DNA of 62,003 nt from Oscillospiraceae bacterium (GTDB lineage: Bacteria; Bacillota; Clostridia; Oscillospirales; Ruminococcaceae), in NCBI GenBank assembly GCA_017465665.1, contig JAFTVU010000018.1, forward strand, positions 1 through 62,003. Reading direction: 5' to 3'. Shown here in pieces: positions 47,982-56,281 of the stretch (position 1 is the first letter of the stretch; each line of letters begins with the position of its first letter). The notes beneath the pieces are model-generated. The model ran no database searches. It saw only the letters and a list, made by a program, of their open reading frames with translations, and was not told the origin of the DNA. A program made the position numbers and the translations under genes.

Positions 47982-50900
47982 ATGAAAAAGAAGATCTTTG
48001 CAGTACTCACTGCAACTCTGATCGCTTTTCAATGCTTCACAGGACTGCCTTTCGGCAGCTTAGGCTCTGTGCAGACTGTGGCAAGCGCTGAATTTGAAGA
48101 CGCGATATCTGCAGACACTGCAGGAATGACCTATGAGGCGGGGATCCTCATCAACGGTCAGCCCCTTACAGAAAACATGGTAGTCAAGACAGGTGACACC
48201 CTCTCCATGGATTTCAAATGGAAGCTCCCGTCTGACTTCGTTCATGTAAACGGAACATTCTGTATTGATCTGAGCGAAAAGCTATATGGCATCTCGCTGA
48301 ATAACATTTCCATTCCTGTAAGCACTATTGCAAAATATACAGTACAGGATGATAAGCTGTATATCCAGCTGCTGACAGGATCCAGCGGACGCGAGGGCGG
48401 ATGTAACCTCAAGGGCGTTATCAGTCTTGATGGGGTGGATGACGCTGACGACGGCACATTTGAACTGAAGTACTTTGGCAACTCCGTGCCTGTTCGTATC
48501 CCCGAAAAAGTTTCAGGTCTATGGATGAACAAGGATAAGAACGGCAGCGTATATGATGGCGGCGACGGATACTACTATCAGGATTTCAGAATTTATGTCG
48601 GCAGCAACGGCGCAGCCTCCACCAATGTACATATCACCGATATATTCGATACCGCAGCTTACTCAGACGTCACATCGATCGTGATAGACGGCTCTCCTGC
48701 CACATACACTCCTGTAAGCGATGACGCTTCCACAACGGATGTAACAGAAAGCGGCTTCAGCATTATCATTCCCAACCTTGAAGCAAACAAGACCAGTACC
48801 ATTTCCTATACGCTCAGGCTTGATAAGGACAAGGTGCTTGCCAATACGCTTACCGACAGCCAGAAGCGCAATACCGCAACGGTTTACGGAAATAACGACA
48901 CTTCCAAGACCTATTCCGACTACGACAGCTACTGGGCTGACCTGCCTACAATATACAAAACAGGCAGCTATGCAGATGGCAAGATCACTTGGACTATCAC
49001 AGTAAGACCTAACCTTGTAGCAGATGCAGATTTCACTGTTACCGATACACCTGACGCGCTGATAAGCGATGCTGTCATGGCTAAGCTCGGCGCTGATCTT
49101 CAGATAACAAAGGCAGAAATGACCTACGACAGCGTAAACAAGTGCTATACATACTCGTACACTATCGATGCGCCTGCCGCTGGTATTACTCCCACCAATA
49201 TCAACAATAAGGCTGCTACCGAATTCCCTGCATACCCTAATCTTGGCACAGAAAGCACCTCCGGAGTAACTATCCCCGGTACTCTTACCGATTTTGTAAA
49301 GAAGACATATACAGATCCTGCAGGCGGTCTTCTGTACTGGCATGTCAATGTAGATCTCCCAAAGGATCAGAACATATCAAGCGTTGTTATTGAAGACAGA
49401 CTGTATGACAGCGATTACGCAAACAGCCAGAAATACCACGGCGATGGCAAGCCTGTAAACCTCGATCACTCCACACTGGACTTTACTGTGTATATAAACG
49501 GCAGTGAGGTAACCGATTATGTGCTGTTCAAGAACAACGGCACAGGCAGATGGTTCATCGGAAAGCTCAATGCCGATGGCACTGTAAATGAGATAATCGG
49601 TCAGGTAAACAATCAGTACAATGGTTATTTCAGCATCACTATTCAGGATGCTCAGTACAGCTATGTTGAGCCGGGCCTGTATGGCGATGAATGGAAGAGC
49701 TACACCTCCACTTTTCTCAGCAATAACAAGAGCAATGAGGTGGACTTTAAAGTAGACATAGCTTCTACCTACAGTGATACCGTACTCAACTGCTCCAATA
49801 CCGCTTATGCCAATATCACGATTGACGGCTCTACAGTTAGCGAGGGTTCAAGAGCAAGATATGTAAAGGATTATGACAGCTCCAAGTATTCGTATCCCCC
49901 TTACCAGAATCACTTTACTCACAGCATGCCGGCCATGACCAATCCACTTGGCTGGATGATAGCAGTATCCTCCGCGACATACGAGCTTGGTGATACCATC
50001 ACTGTTACCGACACATTGCCGACAGGTCTTGAATACGTTGACAACAGCGCTATGCTTTACATTGCATCTATGGACGGAGATATCTGGAACGGCAATGCTT
50101 ATCAGACACCTCTCACAGTTACAGAGCTCGGCAACCAGCTCACATTCACTGTAACTGTAAATGATGCTATTCTTCAGAAACTTACTGAGCAGAATGAAAG
50201 CACCATTAAGATCAACTATCTGACCGAGATGAGCTCTGCGGAATATGAAAGCTTCATCGTTGGTGCAACTGAAAAGAGCTACACAAACAGCGCTGAAATC
50301 AAGCTGCTGGATGCAAGCACCTCCACCAATCATGATCTCGGCACTGTAACAAACACACAGACTCTTACACCTGATATCACCAAGATAATCAGAAAAGAGA
50401 TAACAAATCAGCCTATTAAGGAAAATGACAAGTTCTATGCTGAATACAAGATCACACTTAATGAAGCCGAGGTAAATCTGTTCAACGGCAACGTTTATGA
50501 CGCCTATGACACACTCGGCACCAATCTGAAGCTTGACGGCAATCCCGTTATCACTCCCAATGCAAACAGTGAGACATTTACTTACGGCGCAGATAATAAG
50601 ATCAGATTCAGCAATCTGCAGGATAACACAACTTATGTTATCACCTACAGGGTTCTTGTTGACCAGATACTTGCCAATGAAGAACCTCTTGATTCTGATA
50701 CCGCAGCTATAGAGCAGATGTTCGGAAACTCTGTATCACTGACTCTGTCAGGCGGAACGAATGCAAAGCAGTCAATGGTTCTTCAGAAGGGCACATACCG
50801 CTCCGAGGCTTATTATGTGTTTGATGAGCATACCGGTAACGTTACCATCTCCGGCACAAAGAGCTGGATCAACGACAGCAAGCACCCCGGTGCACGTCCC

Positions 50901-52520
50901 GAATACATCACAGTTAAGCTGAAGATCACAAAGCAGTCTGTAGGTGGTGCTGAAACTGTTTACTATGACACCCACAGCATTCCTGCTCCTGCAACAGATG
51001 AAAGCGGAAACTGGTCCTACACCATCTCCAACCTCATCACCAAGGAAGCTGACGGCACACAATACATCTATGATGTTGATGAAGTAACGGTAGACGGTTA
51101 CGAAGTAGCTTACTCCTCTACAACAAACAGCACAAACCCCAATACAGGCATTGCAAACAACACTTCTGACAAGGTCGGTTATAATCTGGATATCAAGAAC
51201 ACATTTACCGCTGCCGAAAACGAAGAAGGCAGCCTTAAGGTGACAAAGATCTGGGCAAATGATACAGCTGCAGATCGTCCCGACAGCATCATAATCGAAC
51301 TTGAGGACCTGTATACGGGAGATTTCTATACCGAACTCCTTACAAACGGACAGGATAGCGTTACATTCACAGATCTTCCTCTGTATGTCTACACACGTAA
51401 TCCTGACAACACACTGAAGAGAGAGCTCAGAGAATACAAGCTTATCGAGAGCTGGGATACTGCTTACGATGAGCAGATGTCCAGATATGTAACCACATAT
51501 TCCTCTGAAAAATTCACTCTGGCAGATGCAGTACTTGCACCCTATACTTCAACAACTGCACCTGCACAGCAGACAATAACCAACACAAGACTGACCGTTG
51601 CTCCTGCTGTAATAAACAAGACCTATGAAAATGCGGAAGCATCCGAGCTTTCTTCACTTGCAGCTGCAACCGAGTTTACTCTTTACAGCGACGCTGCATG
51701 TACAGCAGCCATCAAGACAGGTGTTCCTGTTGTAAGCGGAACTAATGTTTCCGTAAGCTTCAGCGGTCTTGATTTCAACACCACCTACTATGTAAAGGAA
51801 ACTAAAGCACCTGCGGGTTATACTCTCAGCGCAGATATCTACGAGTGTAAAATAGACAACCTCGGCGGTGTATACTACAAGCTGTACGATAGCACCGACG
51901 CATTCAGCACAACTGCACCTACTTGCATAAACGCTGAATCTACCGCAACTCCTCCTAGTGGTGATGATGATACTCCCACTACTCCTCCCAGCGGCGGAAC
52001 TGATACTCCCACTACTCCTCCCAGCGGCGGAACGGATACTCCTACAACTCCTCCCAGCGGCGGAACGGATACTCCTACAACTCCTCCCAGTGGCGGAACC
52101 GATACTCCTACAACTCCTCCCAGTGGCGGAACGGATACTCCTACAACTCCTCCCAGCGGCGGAACTGATACTCCTACAACTCCTCCCAGCGGCGGAACGG
52201 ATACTCCTACAACTCCTCCCAGTGGCAGCGATGAAACTCCTGTAGTTCCTCCCGCGGAAAGCGATGAGGCTCCTGTTGCTCCTCCTGAGGAAAGCGATAA
52301 AGCTCCTGAAGCAACCGAAGAGCCTGACGATCCCACTGATCCCACCGAAGATGATTCTATCGGTGTAACACCCGATTCCTCCGTTGAGGGCGATCAGGTC
52401 AACCCCGAAACAATGACGGGCAGACTTCCTTTTGGTATCGCAGCAGTTGCCGCTGCCGCAACATTTACCACTGCATTTATCTCATTCAAGGATAAGAAAC
52501 GCAGAAACGGTAAAAAGTAA
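47982..52520 (+). CDS. Large cell-surface protein with Cna-B domains and proline-rich repeat stalk
   Basis: 1512 residues from the ATG at 47982 (GGAGG upstream); the frame is open to 47913 without a ribosome binding site. A signal peptide ends near ASA-EF (about 33). A long beta-rich region of adhesin type spans about 35-950. Two Cna-B-like domains start near 954 (GTKSWINDS) and 1083 (LKVTKIWAND). A SpaA/prealbumin-like domain is near 1209-1315 (YYVKETKAPAGYTL). Eleven-residue repeats (1331-1418) form a stalk, then an acidic stretch, a hydrophobic span and a KDKKRRNGKK tail. No LPXTG is present; NPETMTG just before the span may be an NPxTG-like sorting signal. Likely an adhesin or pilin-like wall protein. 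Confidence 0.88.
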   Translation: MKKKIFAVLTATLIAFQCFTGLPFGSLGSVQTVASAEFEDAISADTAGMTYEAGILINGQPLTENMVVKTGDTLSMDFKWKLPSDFVHVNGTFCIDLSEKLYGISLNNISIPVSTIAKYTVQDDKLYIQLLTGSSGREGGCNLKGVISLDGVDDADDGTFELKYFGNSVPVRIPEKVSGLWMNKDKNGSVYDGGDGYYYQDFRIYVGSNGAASTNVHITDIFDTAAYSDVTSIVIDGSPATYTPVSDDASTTDVTESGFSIIIPNLEANKTSTISYTLRLDKDKVLANTLTDSQKRNTATVYGNNDTSKTYSDYDSYWADLPTIYKTGSYADGKITWTITVRPNLVADADFTVTDTPDALISDAVMAKLGADLQITKAEMTYDSVNKCYTYSYTIDAPAAGITPTNINNKAATEFPAYPNLGTESTSGVTIPGTLTDFVKKTYTDPAGGLLYWHVNVDLPKDQNISSVVIEDRLYDSDYANSQKYHGDGKPVNLDHSTLDFTVYINGSEVTDYVLFKNNGTGRWFIGKLNADGTVNEIIGQVNNQYNGYFSITIQDAQYSYVEPGLYGDEWKSYTSTFLSNNKSNEVDFKVDIASTYSDTVLNCSNTAYANITIDGSTVSEGSRARYVKDYDSSKYSYPPYQNHFTHSMPAMTNPLGWMIAVSSATYELGDTITVTDTLPTGLEYVDNSAMLYIASMDGDIWNGNAYQTPLTVTELGNQLTFTVTVNDAILQKLTEQNESTIKINYLTEMSSAEYESFIVGATEKSYTNSAEIKLLDASTSTNHDLGTVTNTQTLTPDITKIIRKEITNQPIKENDKFYAEYKITLNEAEVNLFNGNVYDAYDTLGTNLKLDGNPVITPNANSETFTYGADNKIRFSNLQDNTTYVITYRVLVDQILANEEPLDSDTAAIEQMFGNSVSLTLSGGTNAKQSMVLQKGTYRSEAYYVFDEHTGNVTISGTKSWINDSKHPGARPEYITVKLKITKQSVGGAETVYYDTHSIPAPATDESGNWSYTISNLITKEADGTQYIYDVDEVTVDGYEVAYSSTTNSTNPNTGIANNTSDKVGYNLDIKNTFTAAENEEGSLKVTKIWANDTAADRPDSIIIELEDLYTGDFYTELLTNGQDSVTFTDLPLYVYTRNPDNTLKRELREYKLIESWDTAYDEQMSRYVTTYSSEKFTLADAVLAPYTSTTAPAQQTITNTRLTVAPAVINKTYENAEASELSSLAAATEFTLYSDAACTAAIKTGVPVVSGTNVSVSFSGLDFNTTYYVKETKAPAGYTLSADIYECKIDNLGGVYYKLYDSTDAFSTTAPTCINAESTATPPSGDDDTPTTPPSGGTDTPTTPPSGGTDTPTTPPSGGTDTPTTPPSGGTDTPTTPPSGGTDTPTTPPSGGTDTPTTPPSGGTDTPTTPPSGSDETPVVPPAESDEAPVAPPEESDKAPEATEEPDDPTDPTEDDSIGVTPDSSVEGDQVNPETMTGRLPFGIAAVAAAATFTTAFISFKDKKRRNGKK
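51972..52235 (+). repeat. 33-bp tandem coding repeats (TPTTPPSGGTD)
   Basis: Seven near-identical 33-bp units (51972-52202) are followed by one diverged unit. Differences between units are mostly silent third-position changes, so copy number probably varies by slippage or recombination. They encode a rigid Pro/Thr stalk that lifts the adhesin head from the wall. Confidence 0.93.
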
Positions 52521-52530
52521 ACACATAAGT

Positions 52531-52560
52531 AACAGCCCCATGAAAAATGGGGCTGTTTTT
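52531..52560. terminator. Bidirectional terminator between adhesin gene and rsuA
   Basis: AACAGCCCCAT (52531-52541) pairs with ATGGGGCTGTT (52547-52557), then TTT. Confidence 0.85.
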
Positions 52561-52584
52561 ATATTAAGATCGATCCGCCGGATA

Positions 52585-53295
52585 TTACATCTGTTTATCC
52601 AAAAGATGTGAAAGCTCATCCTGCGTTATTTCTCTGGATTCACCCGATGCAAGCGTATTGTCAAGCTCTATTCCACCCATGCGCACCCTCCTCAGATGTG
52701 TCACTCTGTTACCTACCGCTTCCATCATACGCTTCACCTGATGATATTTGCCCTCATGTAGTATCAGGCGGACTACATAAGGTTCATCTGTAAGTATGAG
52801 CTGCGCAGGAAGACATTTCTCATCACCGTCGATGATCATGCCTGCAGCGAAAATATCGATATATTTCTCCTCGGCAGGCGCTTCAAGAGTTACCACATAC
52901 TCCTTTTCAACGTGATTTTTCGGAGAGAGCATCTTATGTGCAAGCTCACCGTCATCGGTTATGAACACGAAGCCCTCTGTATCCTTATCCAGCCTGCCCG
53001 CGGGGAAAAGACCCTTTCTTCTGAACTCCTCAGGGAGCAGCTCAAGCACGGTAGAGCTCAGACCGTCACGGGTAGCGCACACAACTCCGTCAGGCTTGTT
53101 CAGCATGATATACATGAATTTTCTGTATGTTATCGGCTTGCCGCCGACTGCGACCACGTCCCTCTGCGGATCTATCTTGAGATCGGCAGCCTTGACTACT
53201 GTGCCGTTTACAGTTATCTCGGCTCTTTTTATCATAGCCTTTGTATCCGAACGGGATATTCCTTTCTGCTCGGAAATAAATTTATCTATACGCAT
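52585..53295 (-). CDS. rsuA: 16S rRNA pseudouridine(516) synthase family protein
   Basis: 236 residues. An N-terminal S4 RNA-binding domain (1-50) is followed by the RsuA/RluB/E/F catalytic domain with Asp103 in GRLDKDTEG and the late motif EGKYHQVKRM. It makes pseudouridine in rRNA. RsuA is the best fit by length and N-terminus; RluB-like is possible. AAAGGTGA precedes the start. A minus-strand promoter TTGATT (53355-53360), 17 bp, TATAAT (53332-53337) is visible. Confidence 0.9.
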   Translation of the reverse strand: MRIDKFISEQKGISRSDTKAMIKRAEITVNGTVVKAADLKIDPQRDVVAVGGKPITYRKFMYIMLNKPDGVVCATRDGLSSTVLELLPEEFRRKGLFPAGRLDKDTEGFVFITDDGELAHKMLSPKNHVEKEYVVTLEAPAEEKYIDIFAAGMIIDGDEKCLPAQLILTDEPYVVRLILHEGKYHQVKRMMEAVGNRVTHLRRVRMGGIELDNTLASGESREITQDELSHLLDKQM

Positions 53296-53331
53296 AAATC
53301 GTCACCTTTCATAGATCAGCATTACATATTA

Positions 53332-53360
53332 ATTATACATCATCAGCGCATATAAATCAA
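53332..53360 (-). promoter_or_regulatory. Promoter of rsuA
   Basis: On the minus strand TTGATT (53355-53360), 17 bp, TATAAT (53332-53337). Confidence 0.65.
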
Positions 53361-53423
53361 GCACAAGGCTCTGCGCCTGTACAGCATACCGCAAGAAAAA
53401 ATTCAGTTTTTTTCAAAAACCTA

Positions 53424-53452
53424 TTGACTTTTGGGATTTAACGTGCTATAAT
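53424..53452 (+). promoter_or_regulatory. Promoter of the isoleucine T-box transcript
   Basis: TTGACT (53424-53429), 17 bp, TATAAT (53447-53452). Confidence 0.8.
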
Positions 53453-53458
53453 GACATC

Positions 53459-53732
53459 ACAAAAACAATGACGAAGACACGTTCGTTATCTGCAACGTTT
53501 TCAGAGAGCCGTCGGCAGGTGTGAGACGGTAACGCCGGATAGTGAACATCCCTTCTGAGTTGGAGTGCTGAAATATCAGTAAGTGCTCTCGTGAGGCTGC
53601 GTTAATGCATAGGGCTTATCCCTGAAAAAGGAGAGTCTGAAGGTGGCGGGCAGAATAAAGCTGTTCCGCAATTTGAGTGGTACCGCGGGTTTGATACTCG
53701 TCTCAAAGTGAATGCTTTGGGGCGAGTTTTTT
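53459..53732 (+). promoter_or_regulatory. T-box riboswitch, probably isoleucine-specific (AUC specifier)
   Basis: Stem I has the distal CAGAGAGCCGTCGG...GTGTGAGACGG region. The specifier side reads GAAC-AUC-C-CUUCU-GAG, in register with the glyQS pattern GAAA-codon-A-stem-GAG, so the codon is AUC (53548-53550). The base after the codon is C instead of the usual purine. The T-box core GAGTGGTACCGCG is at 53675-53687; its UGGU pairs with ACCA, matching the A73 of tRNA-Ile. A 13-bp terminator (53696-53708 with 53715-53727) and T6 follow. Uncharged tRNA-Ile should turn on the acyl-CoA synthetase gene. Confidence 0.88.
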
Positions 53733-53775
53733 GTTTTATACGCTATGCCCCTACAACAGTGAAAGGAGAAACACC

Positions 53776-56100
53776 ATGCCGCACAATCAGAACACAACAG
53801 AACAGAAGATCCATGAGGTCGCACAGCGAATCCGTACCCTGCGCGAGGATATGGGTATATCAGCAGAGACTATGGCTGCAAAGACAGGCTTTTCAGCAGA
53901 GAATTACAGAAAGATGGAGAACGGTGAGATAGACTTCAGCTTTACTTTCATCCACAAATGCGCGAGCATTTTCGGCGTAGATATCGCAGAGCTGATGGAG
54001 GGCGATACACCTGAGCTCACAGGCTACACTGTTACCCGTAAGGGACAGGGCAAGCCCATCGTACGCAGAGCAGGCTTTGAATACAACCGTCTTGCACATA
54101 AGTTCAAGGATAAGATCGCAGAGCCTTTCCATGTTGTCATTCCTTTTTCCGAGGAGGCACTCAGCGGAGACAGACATCTTGCAAGCCATGCAGGTCAGGA
54201 AATGGATATCGTTATCAAGGGCACACTGAGAATGATAATCGGTACACATATCGAGACTCTTCACGAGGGTGACTGTATCTATTATGACAGCTCCATCCCC
54301 CACGATGAGATAGCTCTGGGAGGCGAGGACTGCGAGATCTACGCATTCGTTATGGCTCCGCAGGACGGCGAGCAGGATACAGGATACCACGAGCATATCC
54401 GCTCCTATACTCATTCCAACTTCTACAAGGCAGGTATCTCCCACCCTGTTGCAGATAAATTTGTATCCTGCGAAACTGACGAGCATGGTATGCTTTCCGC
54501 AGTTAACTTCCACAACGAGGAGAGCTTCAACTTTGCTTATGATATCGTAGACGCTCTTGCAGAAAAGTGCCCCGATAAGACAGCAATGATCTACGTTGCT
54601 GATGATAAATCCGAGCGCCGCTTCACTTTCAAGGATATCATGAAGTACTCCTGCCAGACTGCGAATTACTTCAAATCGCTCGGCATCAAAAAGGGCGATA
54701 AGGTAATGCTGGTGCTAAAGAGACATTATCAGTTCTGGTTCTCTATCCTTGCACTGCATCGTCTGGGCGCGGTAGTGATCCCCGCTTCCAATCAGCTTGT
54801 AAAGCATGATTTTGAATATCGCTTTGACTCAGCTGAAATATCCGCAGTAGTATGTACAGCAGACGGAAATGTTGCAGATGAGATCGATCTTGCAGCGCCC
54901 AACTGTCCCTCCCTCAAAACAAAGATCATGGTAGGCGCAAAGCGCGAGGGCTGGAACGACTTCAACGAGGAGCTTTCCGCTTACAGCACAAAGTTCCCCA
55001 GAAATGACGATACCGCCTGCGGCAGCGATCCTATGCTGATGTTCTTCACATCAGGTACAACAGGATACCCCAAGATCGCTATGCATGACTACAAATATCC
55101 TCTCGGCCACTACACCACAGCCCGTTACTGGCATAATGTAGACCCCAACGGCATCCACTTCACCATCTCCGATACAGGCTGGGGCAAGGCACTGTGGGGC
55201 AAGCTGTACGGACAGTGGATGTGTGAGACCGCCGTTTTCGTATACGATTTCGAGCGCTTCCATGCAGAGGATATCCTCCCCATGTTTGCTAAGTATAACA
55301 TCACTACTTTCTGTGCACCTCCCACCATGTACCGCTTCTTCATCAAGGAGGATCTTTCCAAGTATGATCTCTCCAGCCTGAAATATGCCACCATCGCAGG
55401 CGAGGATCTCAACCCCGAGGTGTTCTATCAGTTCAAGAAAGCAACAGGAATCTCCCTCATGGAGGGCTTCGGTCAGACAGAGACTACTCTTTCCATCGCA
55501 AACTTCGTTGGCATGACTCCCAAGCCAGGCTCAATGGGCAAGCCCAATCCGCTGTATAATGTTCACATCATGAACGCAGACGGAACTGAGGCAGGAGTTG
55601 GTGAGACAGGTGAGATCTGCATAAAGACAGGCGACAGCAAGCCCTGCGGCCTGTTCATGAGCTACTACAACAACGAGGAAAGCACTCACGATGCATGGCA
55701 TGACGGCTACTACCACACAGGCGATACTGCCCGTATGGACGAGGATGGCTACTACTGGTATGTCGGCAGAGTGGACGATCTTATCAAGTCCTCCGGCTAC
55801 CGTATCGGCCCGTTCGAGATCGAAAGCGTAATCATGGAGCTTCCTTATGTTCTGGAGTGCGCTGTTACAGGCGTTCCTGATGAGATCAGAGGTCAGGTAG
55901 TAAAGGCTACCATCGTTCTTACAAACGGCACTCAGCCCTCTGACGAACTGAAAAAGGAGATCCAGACCTACGTAAAGAACCAGACCGCTCCCTATAAGTA
56001 CCCCAGAGTTATTGAATTCCGCGACAGCCTGCCAAAGACTGTAGGCAGCGGAAAGATCCGCCGCAGCGAGATCCGCGAGCAGGACGCAGCCAAAAAGTAA
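53776..56100 (+). CDS. HTH-cupin-acyl-CoA synthetase fusion under T-box control
   Basis: 774 residues from the ATG at 53776 with GAAAGGAG. Residues 10-75 are an XRE-type helix-turn-helix (RIRTLREDMGISAETMAAKT). Residues about 138-193 are a cupin (SHAGQEMDIVIKG, DSSIPHDEIAL). Residues about 250-770 are an AMP-forming acyl-CoA synthetase with the P-loop TSGTTGYPK (425-433), GFGQTE, YHTGD and catalytic Lys760 in GSGKIRR. All enzymatic motifs are intact. It should activate a carboxylic acid to its CoA ester. With an isoleucine T-box upstream, 2-methylbutyrate (a ruminococcal growth factor and isoleucine precursor by reductive carboxylation) is the attractive substrate; this is inference. The HTH suggests it may also bind DNA. 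Confidence 0.9.
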   Translation: MPHNQNTTEQKIHEVAQRIRTLREDMGISAETMAAKTGFSAENYRKMENGEIDFSFTFIHKCASIFGVDIAELMEGDTPELTGYTVTRKGQGKPIVRRAGFEYNRLAHKFKDKIAEPFHVVIPFSEEALSGDRHLASHAGQEMDIVIKGTLRMIIGTHIETLHEGDCIYYDSSIPHDEIALGGEDCEIYAFVMAPQDGEQDTGYHEHIRSYTHSNFYKAGISHPVADKFVSCETDEHGMLSAVNFHNEESFNFAYDIVDALAEKCPDKTAMIYVADDKSERRFTFKDIMKYSCQTANYFKSLGIKKGDKVMLVLKRHYQFWFSILALHRLGAVVIPASNQLVKHDFEYRFDSAEISAVVCTADGNVADEIDLAAPNCPSLKTKIMVGAKREGWNDFNEELSAYSTKFPRNDDTACGSDPMLMFFTSGTTGYPKIAMHDYKYPLGHYTTARYWHNVDPNGIHFTISDTGWGKALWGKLYGQWMCETAVFVYDFERFHAEDILPMFAKYNITTFCAPPTMYRFFIKEDLSKYDLSSLKYATIAGEDLNPEVFYQFKKATGISLMEGFGQTETTLSIANFVGMTPKPGSMGKPNPLYNVHIMNADGTEAGVGETGEICIKTGDSKPCGLFMSYYNNEESTHDAWHDGYYHTGDTARMDEDGYYWYVGRVDDLIKSSGYRIGPFEIESVIMELPYVLECAVTGVPDEIRGQVVKATIVLTNGTQPSDELKKEIQTYVKNQTAPYKYPRVIEFRDSLPKTVGSGKIRRSEIREQDAAKK

Positions 56101-56105
56101 TAAAC

Positions 56106-56144
56106 CAAGCAAAAAACCGCACAGGATGTGCGGTTTTTTGCTTG
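56106..56144 (+). terminator. Terminator after the acyl-CoA synthetase gene
   Basis: An 18-bp stem, left arm 56106-56123 and right arm 56127-56144, has a GC core ACCGCACA and an internal T6 run. Confidence 0.85.
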
Positions 56145-56194
56145 CACTATCATAATATCTCTGATGTCAAAAGACATTAATAATGTGTTTTCTC

Positions 56195-56223
56195 TTGAAT
56201 CTTGAAAAATAATGTGTTATAAT
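56195..56223 (+). promoter_or_regulatory. Promoter of the LtaS-like gene
   Basis: TTGAAT (56195-56200), 17 bp, TATAAT (56218-56223). Confidence 0.65.
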
Positions 56224-56281
56224 CATACAGGTATGATATATAATTCATAGTTAACATATGTAACTATAAAGGAGAAATAAG

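Noticed and set aside
51972-52235. Possible CRISPR array
   Set aside because: The 33-bp units are directly adjacent with no spacers and keep an open coding frame for a Pro/Thr stalk.
51875-52345. A 156-codon minus-strand frame of repeated VVGVSVPPLGG
   Set aside because: It is the reverse of the adhesin's tandem repeats and follows only from their periodicity.
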